A DNA stretch of 64,000 nt, from the NCBI RefSeq assembly GCF_008727865.1, contig NZ_VTWU01000006.1, forward strand, positions 62,001-126,000, in the 5' to 3' direction. This DNA is from Hymenobacter busanensis (lineage in GTDB: Bacteria > Bacteroidota > Bacteroidia > Cytophagales > Hymenobacteraceae). This document shows positions 53,574-61,952 of this stretch, one piece after another. Position 1 is the first letter of the stretch, and every line of letters begins with the position of its first letter. The notes under the pieces were generated by a model that saw only the letters and a program-made list of their open reading frames with translations, did no database searches and was not told the origin of the DNA. The position numbers and the translations under genes are program-made.

Positions 53574-54737
53574 ATGCCGCAAACCGCCACGCCCCCCACC
53601 CGTCCGCGCCTGCGCTTCGACCGCCACGAGCTGGCCGGTGCCTTCGGCGACTTGGGCACCGACTTGCCGCTGCTCATCGGCGTCATTGCGGCCTCCGGCG
53701 CCGACAGCGCAGGCATTCTGATCATGTTTGGGCTGATGCAGGTGTTTTCGGGCCTGTGGTATGGCATGCCCATGCCGGTGCAGCCCCTTAAAGCCTTTGC
53801 GGCCCTGGTCATTGCCCAGAAGATTCCCGGCCGCATCATCTTCGGCGGCGGGCTGGCCATTGGCGTTTCCATGTTGCTGCTCACCATCACGGGGCTGATT
53901 GATGCCCTGGCGCGGCTGGTGCCCAAGCCCGTGGTGCGCGGCATTCAGCTGGGCCTGGCGCTGCAGCTGGCCACGCTGGCCCTCAAGGAATATGTGCCCG
54001 CCGATGGGTGGCCCGGCTACGCCCTGGCTGCCGCTGCCTTTGCTCTGACGGTGGTGTTGCTGGGGCACCGCCGCTGGCCGGCCGCGCTGGCTGTCATTGC
54101 CCTAGGCATCGTGTATGCTCTGGTGTTCAAGCTCGATCTGGCCACGGCCCAGCGCGCCGTGGCGCTGCATTTGCCGACCTGGCACCTGCCCGCCCGCGCC
54201 GACATCCTGACCGGCGCCGTGCTGCTGGCCCTGCCCCAGATTCCGTTGTCGCTCGGCAACTCCATTCTGGCCACCCACCAGGTAGCCGCCGATTACTTTC
54301 CCGAGCGCGGCCTGACGGTGCGCCAGATCAGCTTCACCTACGCCCTGATGAACTTGGTAAATCCGTTTCTGGGCGGCTTTCCGGTGTGTCACGGCTCGGG
54401 CGGCATGGTAGGGCACTATGCTTTCGGGGCGCGCACCGGCGGCTCGGTGGTGCTTTACGGCCTGCTGTTTCTCGTGCTGGGCCTTGTGTTCAGCCAAGGC
54501 TTTGCGCAAGTGGTGCAGCTATTCCCATTGCCCATCCTTGGCGTGCTGCTGCTCTTCGAAGCCCTGACGCTGGCTGCTCTGCTGCGCGACGTGGCCGAAT
54601 CCAGACCCGCTATGCTGGTGGCCTTGCTCGTGGGGCTGTTGTGCTGGGGCCTGCCCTACGGCTACCTCGTGGGCCTGACGGTGGGCACGGCCGTGCATTA
54701 CGCCATGCGCCGCGGTTGGGTAGGGCTCGGCAAATAA
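53574..54737 (+). CDS. MOT1-type molybdate transporter
   Basis: The 387 aa product has about ten or eleven transmembrane helices and the MOT1 (PF16983-type) pattern: [17 protein letters not shown] near the start, [19 protein letters not shown], a [33 protein letters not shown] block, and a hydrophobic C-terminus. MOT1 proteins take up molybdate with high affinity in algae and plants, and bacterial relatives are annotated as sulfate/molybdate carriers. Being between moeB and the moa genes fits molybdate uptake. No ABC-type ModABC is in the window. Confidence 0.88.
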   Translation: MPQTATPPTRPRLRFDRHELAGAFGDLGTDLPLLIGVIAASGADSAGILIMFGLMQVFSGLWYGMPMPVQPLKAFAALVIAQKIPGRIIFGGGLAIGVSMLLLTITGLIDALARLVPKPVVRGIQLGLALQLATLALKEYVPADGWPGYALAAAAFALTVVLLGHRRWPAALAVIALGIVYALVFKLDLATAQRAVALHLPTWHLPARADILTGAVLLALPQIPLSLGNSILATHQVAADYFPERGLTVRQISFTYALMNLVNPFLGGFPVCHGSGGMVGHYAFGARTGGSVVLYGLLFLVLGLVFSQGFAQVVQLFPLPILGVLLLFEALTLAALLRDVAESRPAMLVALLVGLLCWGLPYGYLVGLTVGTAVHYAMRRGWVGLGK

Positions 54738-54774
54738 CTTCGTGGGGCTGGGCACCCGCTTTTCCACTTCCGTC

Positions 54775-55158
54775 ATGACCCCGCAAGCACAGAACACCCA
54801 AACCGCCGTTGCCTTCTACCAGTTGATGTTCAACGACTGCCAGCCCGCCGAAGCCGTGGCGCGCTACGTGGGCGCCGAATACATTCAGCACAACCCGCAC
54901 GTGGCCGACGGCAAGCAGGGTTTCATCGAGTACTTCGAGCGGATGCAGCGCGAGTACCCCGGCAAGCACGTGGAAATTAAGCGCACCGTGGCCGAGGGGA
55001 ATTACGTGGTGCTGCATTGCCGCCAGCTCTGGCCCGGCGACCAGGATTGGGCCGGCATCGACATTTTCCGCTTCGACGACCACGGAAAAATTGTGGAGCA
55101 CTGGGACGTGCTGCAACCCATACCCGGCGAAGCGAAAAACAGCAATACCATGTTCTAG
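54775..55158 (+). CDS. SnoaL/NTF2-like protein
   Basis: The 127 aa protein has the SnoaL-type pattern: [42 protein letters not shown], and [23 protein letters not shown] near the end. Members bind small molecules or act as cyclases or isomerases, and no active site can be assigned. It lies on the same strand after the permease gene and may be transcribed with it, but a role in molybdenum metabolism is not shown. Confidence 0.8.
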   Translation: MTPQAQNTQTAVAFYQLMFNDCQPAEAVARYVGAEYIQHNPHVADGKQGFIEYFERMQREYPGKHVEIKRTVAEGNYVVLHCRQLWPGDQDWAGIDIFRFDDHGKIVEHWDVLQPIPGEAKNSNTMF

Positions 55159-55176
55159 CTTCCGCGTCGGCAGCTA

Positions 55177-56190
55177 TTATCCCCCAATGGTCGACATCGA
55201 CTCGAAGCTGAGCTGGTGCACCGGCCGGCGCTGCTCGGCCTCGAACCCATCGGCGGCGCGGGTATGAAAGGCAGCCGCCAGTGCGTCGCGCAGGTCATCG
55301 TCGGAAGCACCGCCGCGCAACAGGGCACGCACGTCGAGCACGCCTTGGTCGTAGAGGCAGGTCTTCACGCCCCCTTCGGCCGTGATGCGCAGGCGGTTGC
55401 AGGAGCCGCAGAATGTGCGCGAATACGCTGCAATGATGCCCACCCGGCCCGCATGGCCCGCCAACCTAAACTCGGAGGCCGTGGCGCCGGGGGCCGCGGG
55501 CAGCGGTAGCAAGGGGCCGAAGTGGTCTTCCAAGTGCTGCCGGATGCGGCGGTGGTTCCAGGGCAGCGTGGCCGGGGTGGCCTCGTGGCTGCCGCCGTTG
55601 AAAGGCATTTCCTCGATAAACCGCACGTTCACGGGTAAGTCGCGGGTCAGTTCGGCCAGCGGCACCAGGTCTTCGATGTTCTGCCCGTCCATTACCACGG
55701 CGTTGATTTTCACCTGCATGTCGGCGGCCAGCAGCGCGTGCAGCGTGTCGAGCACCTGCGGCAGCTCGTCGCGGCGGGTGATGCGCCGGAACCGGCTGCG
55801 GTCGAGGGTATCGAGGCTGAGGTTGACCGAGCGCACGCCCAACCGGGCCAGCGTGGGCACGTGCGGGGCAGTGAGTACGCCGTTGGTGGTCAGGCCGATG
55901 TCGTCGATGCCCGGAATCTGACCGAGCCGCTCGATGAAAGGCAGCAGGCCCCGCCGGACGAACGGTTCCCCACCGGTGAGGCGCACTTTGCGCACGCCCA
56001 GCCCGGCCAGTACGGCCACCACGCGCTCCATTTCTTCGTAGGTGAGCAGCTCCTGCCGCGGCACGTAGGCAATGCCTTCCTCGGGCATGCAGTAAAAACA
56101 GCGCAGGTTGCAACGGTCGGTTACGGCCAAACGCACGTATTCGAGCGGGCGGCCGTGGGCATCGTACAACTGGGTGGGCACTGCGGACAT
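55177..56190 (-). CDS. moaA: GTP 3',8-cyclase MoaA
   Basis: The 337 aa radical-SAM enzyme converts GTP to 3',8-cyclo-GTP, the first step of molybdopterin synthesis. The N-terminal [4Fe-4S] site is C27, C31 and C34 (TDRCNLRCFYCMP); the second cluster is in FCGSCNRLRITAEGGVKTC (near 262-280). The C-terminal Gly-Gly (TIGG) required for activity is present. Start ATG 56190. It converges with the SnoaL gene and is divergent from moaD. Confidence 0.96.
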   Translation of the reverse strand: MSAVPTQLYDAHGRPLEYVRLAVTDRCNLRCFYCMPEEGIAYVPRQELLTYEEMERVVAVLAGLGVRKVRLTGGEPFVRRGLLPFIERLGQIPGIDDIGLTTNGVLTAPHVPTLARLGVRSVNLSLDTLDRSRFRRITRRDELPQVLDTLHALLAADMQVKINAVVMDGQNIEDLVPLAELTRDLPVNVRFIEEMPFNGGSHEATPATLPWNHRRIRQHLEDHFGPLLPLPAAPGATASEFRLAGHAGRVGIIAAYSRTFCGSCNRLRITAEGGVKTCLYDQGVLDVRALLRGGASDDDLRDALAAAFHTRAADGFEAEQRRPVHQLSFESMSTIGG

Positions 56191-56306
56191 ACAAAGCGGG
56201 CTGCGCCGGTGCACTTGCCGGCTGCGTGTGCCACAAAGAACGCCACCACGGCTTTTGTGTTCACATTTGCACCACAAAACATGGGTTTTCTCCTCCTACT
56301 TCGTTT

Positions 56307-56549
56307 ATGAACCTCTCCATTGCCCTGTTCGGCATCACCCGCGAAATAGTGGGCAGCTCCGTGCTGCAGCTCGACGTGCCCGAGGGCCAATCGGTTGACG
56401 GGCTGCTGACCCAGCTGCGGCAGCACTACCCCGCGCTGGGCCAGCTCAGCAGCCTGGCGGTGGCCGTTAACAACGAATACGCCGAGCCCACCGACCGGCT
56501 GCACGAACGCGACGACGTGGCCCTGATTCCACCCGTCAGCGGCGGCTAA
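56307..56549 (+). CDS. moaD: Molybdopterin synthase small subunit MoaD
   Basis: The 80 aa beta-grasp protein ends in the essential Gly-Gly (PPVSGG), which is turned into a thiocarboxylate. VPEGQSVDGLLTQLRQHYP and LIPPVSGG are typical. An ATG at 56280 is on another frame. The upstream CACATTTG may be a variant -7 box. Partner MoaE is encoded 91 nt downstream. Confidence 0.94.
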   Translation: MNLSIALFGITREIVGSSVLQLDVPEGQSVDGLLTQLRQHYPALGQLSSLAVAVNNEYAEPTDRLHERDDVALIPPVSGG

Positions 56550-56640
56550 AAATCCAATTATCAAGTCATTGGAAGAGACTTCCGTACCCCGGTCCTAAGC
56601 CCGTTCGGTCAGTTCTTCCTTGCATTGCGCCTTACTCCAT

Positions 56641-57057
56641 ATGCTCATCCAACTCACCGACCAGCCCATCGACGTGGCCGCCGTGCTACAAGCCGCGCAG
56701 GCCGACGGCGCCGGAGCCGTTAATGCTTTCATTGGCACCATTCGCAACCAGAGCACCGGCCGGCGGGTGGTGCGCCTGCACTACGAAGCCTACGACCAGA
56801 TGGCCCTGCACCAACTGCGCCGAGTGGCCGAGCAGGCCGTCGAAAAATGGCCCATGCTCCAGCAGGTAGCTGTGGTGCACCGCAAAGGCACGCTGGAAAT
56901 CGGCGACGTAGCCGTGGTGGTGGCCGTGTCTACCCCGCACCGCGCCGAGTCGTTTGCCGCCTGCCAGTTCATCATCGACACCCTCAAGCAGGTGGTGCCC
57001 ATCTGGAAAAAGGAGGAGTACGAAGACGGCTCGGTATGGGTAGCCGCGCATCCGTAG
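56641..57057 (+). CDS. moaE: Molybdopterin synthase large subunit MoaE
   Basis: The 138 aa subunit adds the two sulfurs to precursor Z with MoaD. It has AGAVNAFIGTIRNQSTGRR, LHYEAYDQMA, VVHRKGTLEIGDVAVVVAV and PIWKKEEYEDGS, with the catalytic Lys in the last. Its stop TAG is directly followed by the stop (CTA on plus) of the convergent MobA-like gene, with no base between. Confidence 0.95.
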   Translation: MLIQLTDQPIDVAAVLQAAQADGAGAVNAFIGTIRNQSTGRRVVRLHYEAYDQMALHQLRRVAEQAVEKWPMLQQVAVVHRKGTLEIGDVAVVVAVSTPHRAESFAACQFIIDTLKQVVPIWKKEEYEDGSVWVAAHP

Positions 57058-58227
57058 CTATTGGCCACGCAGCTCCTGCTGGGCCGCCGCCCGCTCGGCC
57101 GGCGTGTTCACGTTGCGCAAATCCTGCGGCACCGGGGCTTGCAGCACCTCGGTATCGGAGTTGATGAGGACTTTGCGCGGACACGAATACCCCTGGCCCA
57201 GAAACTGCAGCAGCACCCCGTAGCTGCGCGGCTCCCAAATGGTGATAAGCGGCTCGGGAAACTCGTTTTCCGGGCTTTGGAAGGCGGTAGCCACGCGGCC
57301 GGCGTGCCGGTGCTCCACCAGGTAGCGTAGCGTCTCGGCGGAGAGAAACGGCAGGTCGCAGGCCACCACCAGCCACGCGGCGTTGGGGTCGTGGCGGAAA
57401 GCTGTCAGGATGCCGCTCATCGGGCCGAGGTCGAGAAACTGGTCTGGCAGCGGCGTCAGGCCGTCCGGCACGTGGGAAACCTGGTCGGGGCGGCAGGAGA
57501 TGAGCACGTCCTGGCAAAACGGCGCCAGCAGGGCGGCGGCGTGCGCCTGTTGCTCTTGCTGGTGGTAGCGCAGCCGGCTTTTGTCGGTTTGCATGCGCTG
57601 GCTCCGCCCGCCCGTCAGCACCAACCCACGCAACGGCGGCTGACGGTGCTGCCACCACTGTTGCACCCAGGTGGCAATGCCGGCAGTATCGGCCAGGTGC
57701 AGCACCGGCACCGAGCCGGCTTGAGCCAGGTGCGCTTCCAGGTACGCAGGCAACTCGGTTTGGCTCTCGGCCAGCAGCACGAGCTGCACATCGGTAAGGC
57801 GGTCGAGCTTTTTGTCGAGCGGTTTTTGGGCGCTGACGATGGCCACCTGCTGCCGGGCGCGAAAGTGGTTGCCGTTGACCAGCACCAGGCTTTGGTCGGC
57901 CAGCCACTGCTGCTGGGCAAACTTGTCGAAGCCCCGCCGCATATCGAGGCGCCGGAAGTGAATCTTGTCGGTCAGCTCGGCGGCTGCACCGGCTTGCAGG
58001 AGCGCATCGGCATCCCCTGCCCCACCCTGCGCCGCTGCGTCGCCGGCGGCGTGGTCGGCATCCACGTAGGCCACGCTTAGCTTGGGGCTAAGATGCGCTG
58101 CCAACTGCGCCGCCAAGTCTTTGATAACGCCGCAGGACGCGCCCAGAATGGCCAGTTCGTGGCGGCCGAATTCGCCTGCTGCCGGCCGGGCCAGCGCGGC
58201 GTGCTTCTGGTGCTGCTTGGGTTCCAT
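57058..58227 (-). CDS. MobB-like/MobA-like fused protein (molybdenum cofactor nucleotidyltransferase)
   Basis: The 389 aa protein has a C-terminal nucleotidyltransferase domain (200-389) starting LVLTGGRSQRMQTDK (203-217), where typical MobA/MocA has RMG-x-DK, so a Gly is replaced by Gln. VACDLPFLS and NVNTPAER fit the family. The N-terminal 195 residues look like a decayed MobB: the start AILGASCGVIKDL (26-38) is at the place of the P-loop but lacks GKT, and DADHAAG follows like MobB's metal region. The partner enzymes are hydroxylases, so the cofactor may be MCD (CMP) or MGD (GMP); the sequence cannot tell. It follows moaC at 42 nt spacing. Confidence 0.82.
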   Translation of the reverse strand: MEPKQHQKHAALARPAAGEFGRHELAILGASCGVIKDLAAQLAAHLSPKLSVAYVDADHAAGDAAAQGGAGDADALLQAGAAAELTDKIHFRRLDMRRGFDKFAQQQWLADQSLVLVNGNHFRARQQVAIVSAQKPLDKKLDRLTDVQLVLLAESQTELPAYLEAHLAQAGSVPVLHLADTAGIATWVQQWWQHRQPPLRGLVLTGGRSQRMQTDKSRLRYHQQEQQAHAAALLAPFCQDVLISCRPDQVSHVPDGLTPLPDQFLDLGPMSGILTAFRHDPNAAWLVVACDLPFLSAETLRYLVEHRHAGRVATAFQSPENEFPEPLITIWEPRSYGVLLQFLGQGYSCPRKVLINSDTEVLQAPVPQDLRNVNTPAERAAAQQELRGQ

Positions 58228-58269
58228 ACGTCTCGTTCAGCGCGGCCGAATCGAAAGCCGGCCTTGATG

Positions 58270-58773
58270 TTAGTTCTTTTGCTCGTCTACGTGCTGGAAG
58301 TCACGCTTGCCGCCGGTTTTGCTGAGCAGGCGCGTTTCCTGAATGACAATATTGTGCGACAGCGCCTTGCACATATCGTAAATGGTGAGGGCCGCGACGG
58401 AAGCTCCGGTCAGGGCCTCCATTTCCACGCCGGTTTTGCCCGTCACGCTGGTCGTGCATTCGATGACGACGGCGTCGGGCAGTTCCACTTCGATGGTCAC
58501 CTGGCAGTCGTCGAGACCCAGCGGATGGCAGAGCGGGATGAGGTCGGCGGTGCGCTTGGCGCCCATGATGCCCGCCAGAATGGCCGTTTGAAACACCGGG
58601 CCCTTGCGCGTGGGCAGGTCGCCGTGCTGCACCAGCGCCACAATATCGGCGCCGAGCACCACGCGGCTGCGGGCGCGCGCCACCCGGCGGGTTACGGCTT
58701 TGGCCCCCACATCTACCATGGCCGGTTGGCCGGCGGCGTTGAGGTGCGTGAGTTTTGAGGAAGTATCCGACAT
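58270..58773 (-). CDS. moaC: Cyclic pyranopterin monophosphate synthase MoaC
   Basis: The 167 aa enzyme converts 3',8-cyclo-GTP to c[51 protein letters not shown] and [22 protein letters not shown] are the family hallmarks, including the Lys in AKRT. Start ATG 58773 is divergent from moeA. Confidence 0.96.
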   Translation of the reverse strand: MSDTSSKLTHLNAAGQPAMVDVGAKAVTRRVARARSRVVLGADIVALVQHGDLPTRKGPVFQTAILAGIMGAKRTADLIPLCHPLGLDDCQVTIEVELPDAVVIECTTSVTGKTGVEMEALTGASVAALTIYDMCKALSHNIVIQETRLLSKTGGKRDFQHVDEQKN

Positions 58774-58945
58774 AGAAAGCAACAACAGCGAAAGAAGCCG
58801 GCAAGTTGACCAAAACCGCCGTAACAAGGCCCGCGGTTTCCGTTATTCGTGCCGTCCGCACCTTTGCGGCCCGCCTTTGCCGTGCTCCGGGTGCAAACCA
58901 CAACGGTTACACCGGGCGGCGAAGTGCCTGCCTTTCCTTCCGCGC

Positions 58946-60166
58946 ATGATTTCAGTTGCCGAAGCCACCCGCCTGGTTTTTTCCACCGTCGGCCCCCTGC
59001 CTGCCGAAACCGTGGCCCTGCCCCAGGCGGCCGGCCGCGTGCTGCGCGAGCCGCTGCATGCCGACCGCGACTTTCCGCCTTTCGACCGCGTAGCCATGGA
59101 TGGCATTGCCCTGCGCTTTGCCGCCCTGGAAGCCGGGCAGCGCGCTTTTTCCATTGCCCGCACCCAGTTGGCCGGCCAGCCGCCGCTGCCGCTCGAGGAG
59201 CCCCAGGCTGCCGTCGAAATCATGACCGGAGCCGCCCTGCCGGCTGGTACCGACACCGTTATTCGCTACGAAGACCTGGTTTTTACCTCCGAAGCGGGCC
59301 GCCGCGTGGCTGCCGTGCAGGTGCTTCCGCCTGCCCCCGGTCACAACGTGCACCGCCGCGCCACCGACCGCCGCCAGGGCGACTTGCTGCTGCCCGCGGG
59401 CACCTTGCTTGGCCCGGCCGAGCTGGGCGTGGCCGCCACCATCGGCGCCGGCCTGGTGACGGTTGCGCGCCGCCCGCGGGTGGCTGTGGTGAGTACCGGC
59501 GACGAGTTGGTGCCAATCGACCAAACGCCTTTACCGCACCAGATTCGGCGCTCTAACGGGCTGATGCTGCAAGCCGCGGCGCAACAGGCCGGGGCCGTGG
59601 CCGAGCTGTTTCACTTCGACGACGACCCGGCCGCGCTGCGCCAGGGACTACCGCCGTTGCTGCGTGAATTCGACGCGGTGCTGCTGAGCGGAGGGGTATC
59701 GAAGGGGCAAGCCGATTTTTTGCCCGCCGCCCTGCAGGATGCCGGCGCCGAGCAGCTCTTCCACGAGGTGCGGCAGCGGCCGGGCAAGCCGTTTTGGTTT
59801 GGGCGCCATCCTGCAGGCGCGGTAGTGTTTGCCTTGCCAGGCAACCCGGTTTCCACTTTCGTCAATTACTACCGCTACGCCGCCCCGTGGCTGCGCGCCG
59901 TGCAACAGCCCGCACTGCCAATGCTTCCAGTATTCCACGCAGTGCTGGCGACTGATGTGGTGTTTCGACCGGCCCTTACGCATTTCCTGTTGGTGCGCCT
60001 CGTCAGCGCGCCCGACGGCCGCTTGCTGGCCTACCCGCTCGACCGCACTCAGAATTCCGGCGACCTGGCCAGCCTGCTGCTCGCGGATGGTTTTGTGGAG
60101 CTGCCTGCGGAGCGCGAAACGTTTGCCGTGGGCGAGGCGGTACCCGTGTGGCGTTTCCGCTACTAA
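58946..60166 (+). CDS. moeA: Molybdopterin molybdenumtransferase MoeA
   Basis: The 406 aa enzyme inserts molybdate into adenylated molybdopterin. It has PPFDRVAMDGIALRF (residues about 46-60), IMTGAALPAGTDTVIRYED, STGDELVP and IRRSNGLMLQAAAQQAG, GGVSKGQADFLP, and ALPGNPVSTFVNYYR. The length is usual. The frame is open to 58604 upstream but ATG 58946 gives the normal N-terminus. A CACCTTTG box is at about 58858. Confidence 0.95.
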   Translation: MISVAEATRLVFSTVGPLPAETVALPQAAGRVLREPLHADRDFPPFDRVAMDGIALRFAALEAGQRAFSIARTQLAGQPPLPLEEPQAAVEIMTGAALPAGTDTVIRYEDLVFTSEAGRRVAAVQVLPPAPGHNVHRRATDRRQGDLLLPAGTLLGPAELGVAATIGAGLVTVARRPRVAVVSTGDELVPIDQTPLPHQIRRSNGLMLQAAAQQAGAVAELFHFDDDPAALRQGLPPLLREFDAVLLSGGVSKGQADFLPAALQDAGAEQLFHEVRQRPGKPFWFGRHPAGAVVFALPGNPVSTFVNYYRYAAPWLRAVQQPALPMLPVFHAVLATDVVFRPALTHFLLVRLVSAPDGRLLAYPLDRTQNSGDLASLLLADGFVELPAERETFAVGEAVPVWRFRY

Positions 60167-60299
60167 AGACCAATCAGGCAGTCCGAGTGCAGAGAATGTC
60201 CTCCGCTCATTAGATACAAAGAGTGGCGCCGAACGCATGACCATGATATGCGTACATGGGTGTTGGCCTTCCCAGCCCACCGCTTACGCTATTACCCTT

Positions 60300-60938
<639 letters not shown>

Positions 60939-60961
60939 CTGCCGCTTTATCGACCAGTTGT

Positions 60962-61945
60962 ATGAACCAGTTTCAATACGTTCGCCCCACCAAGCAGAAG
61001 GCCGCCATTGAGGCGCTGGCCCGTGACGCCAACGCCCAATTTATTGCCGGCGGCACCAACCTGCTCGACCTCATGAAGCGCGGCGTGATGCAGCCCCAGA
61101 AACTGGTCGACATCAACCGCCTGCCACTGAATAAGATCGAGCGGATGGACGGCGGCATTCGCATTGGGGCCCTGGCCCTCAACAGCGCCGTGGCCGAAGA
61201 CCAATTGGTGCAGCAGCAGCTGCCGTTGCTGGCTCAGGCCCTGAACGCCGGCGCCTCGGCGCAGCTGCGCAACATGGCCACCGTGGGCGGCAACATGCTC
61301 CAGCGCACCCGCTGCCATTATTTCTACGACACGGCCCTGCCCTGCAACAAGCGCGAACCGGGCTCGGGCTGCGGCGCGCTCGAAGGCATCAACCGCATGC
61401 ACGCCATCTTCGGCTTCTCCGACAAGTGCATTGCCGTGCACCCCTCCGACATGAGCGTGGCCCTGGCCGCCCTCGATGCCACGGTGCTGGTGAGCGGCCC
61501 CAAAGGCGAACGGCGCATTGCCTTCCTCGACTTTCACCGCCTGCCCGGCGACACTCCGCAGAAAGATACCAACCTGGAGCAGGGCGAACTGGTGGTGGCC
61601 GTGGAAGTGCCCGAAAACGCTTTCCCGAAGAATGTGCATTACCTGAAAGTGCGCGAGCGGGCCTCCTACGCCTTTGCGCTGGTGAGCGTAGCGGCCGCGC
61701 TCCAACTTGACGGCAACACCATCAAGGCCGCTCGCTTGGCTATGGGCGGCGTGGCCCACAAGCCTTGGCGGCTCACGGAAGCCGAAGCTGCCCTGGTGGG
61801 CAAGCCGGCTACCGAAGAAACGTTTCGGCAGGCGGCGGCCGTGGCCATGCAGGGCGCGAAGGCGTTCAAGCACAATGCCTACAAGCTGAAACTGGCCCCG
61901 AACTCGATTGTGCAAGCCCTGAAAAATGCCGCTGGCCTAGCCTAA
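60962..61945 (+). CDS. Molybdenum hydroxylase, FAD/[4Fe-4S] subunit (PaoB/YagS-like), right operon
   Basis: The 327 aa subunit has FIAGGTNLLDLMKR (27-40), NMATVGGNMLQRTRC, and four Cys at 118, 128, 137 and 156 for a [4Fe-4S] cluster (CNKREPGSGC). It is close in sequence to the left-operon copy. No signal peptide, so it would hitchhike on the Tat subunit. It starts 23 nt after the 2Fe-2S gene. Confidence 0.95.
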   Translation: MNQFQYVRPTKQKAAIEALARDANAQFIAGGTNLLDLMKRGVMQPQKLVDINRLPLNKIERMDGGIRIGALALNSAVAEDQLVQQQLPLLAQALNAGASAQLRNMATVGGNMLQRTRCHYFYDTALPCNKREPGSGCGALEGINRMHAIFGFSDKCIAVHPSDMSVALAALDATVLVSGPKGERRIAFLDFHRLPGDTPQKDTNLEQGELVVAVEVPENAFPKNVHYLKVRERASYAFALVSVAAALQLDGNTIKAARLAMGGVAHKPWRLTEAEAALVGKPATEETFRQAAAVAMQGAKAFKHNAYKLKLAPNSIVQALKNAAGLA

Positions 61946-61952
61946 GCTCCCC

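Noticed and set aside
52283-60299. Molybdenum cofactor riboswitch in the Moco cluster
   Set aside because: Checked the leaders before moeB, moaD, moeA and the right 2Fe-2S gene; they are short (116-188 nt) with no evident Moco-RNA architecture.
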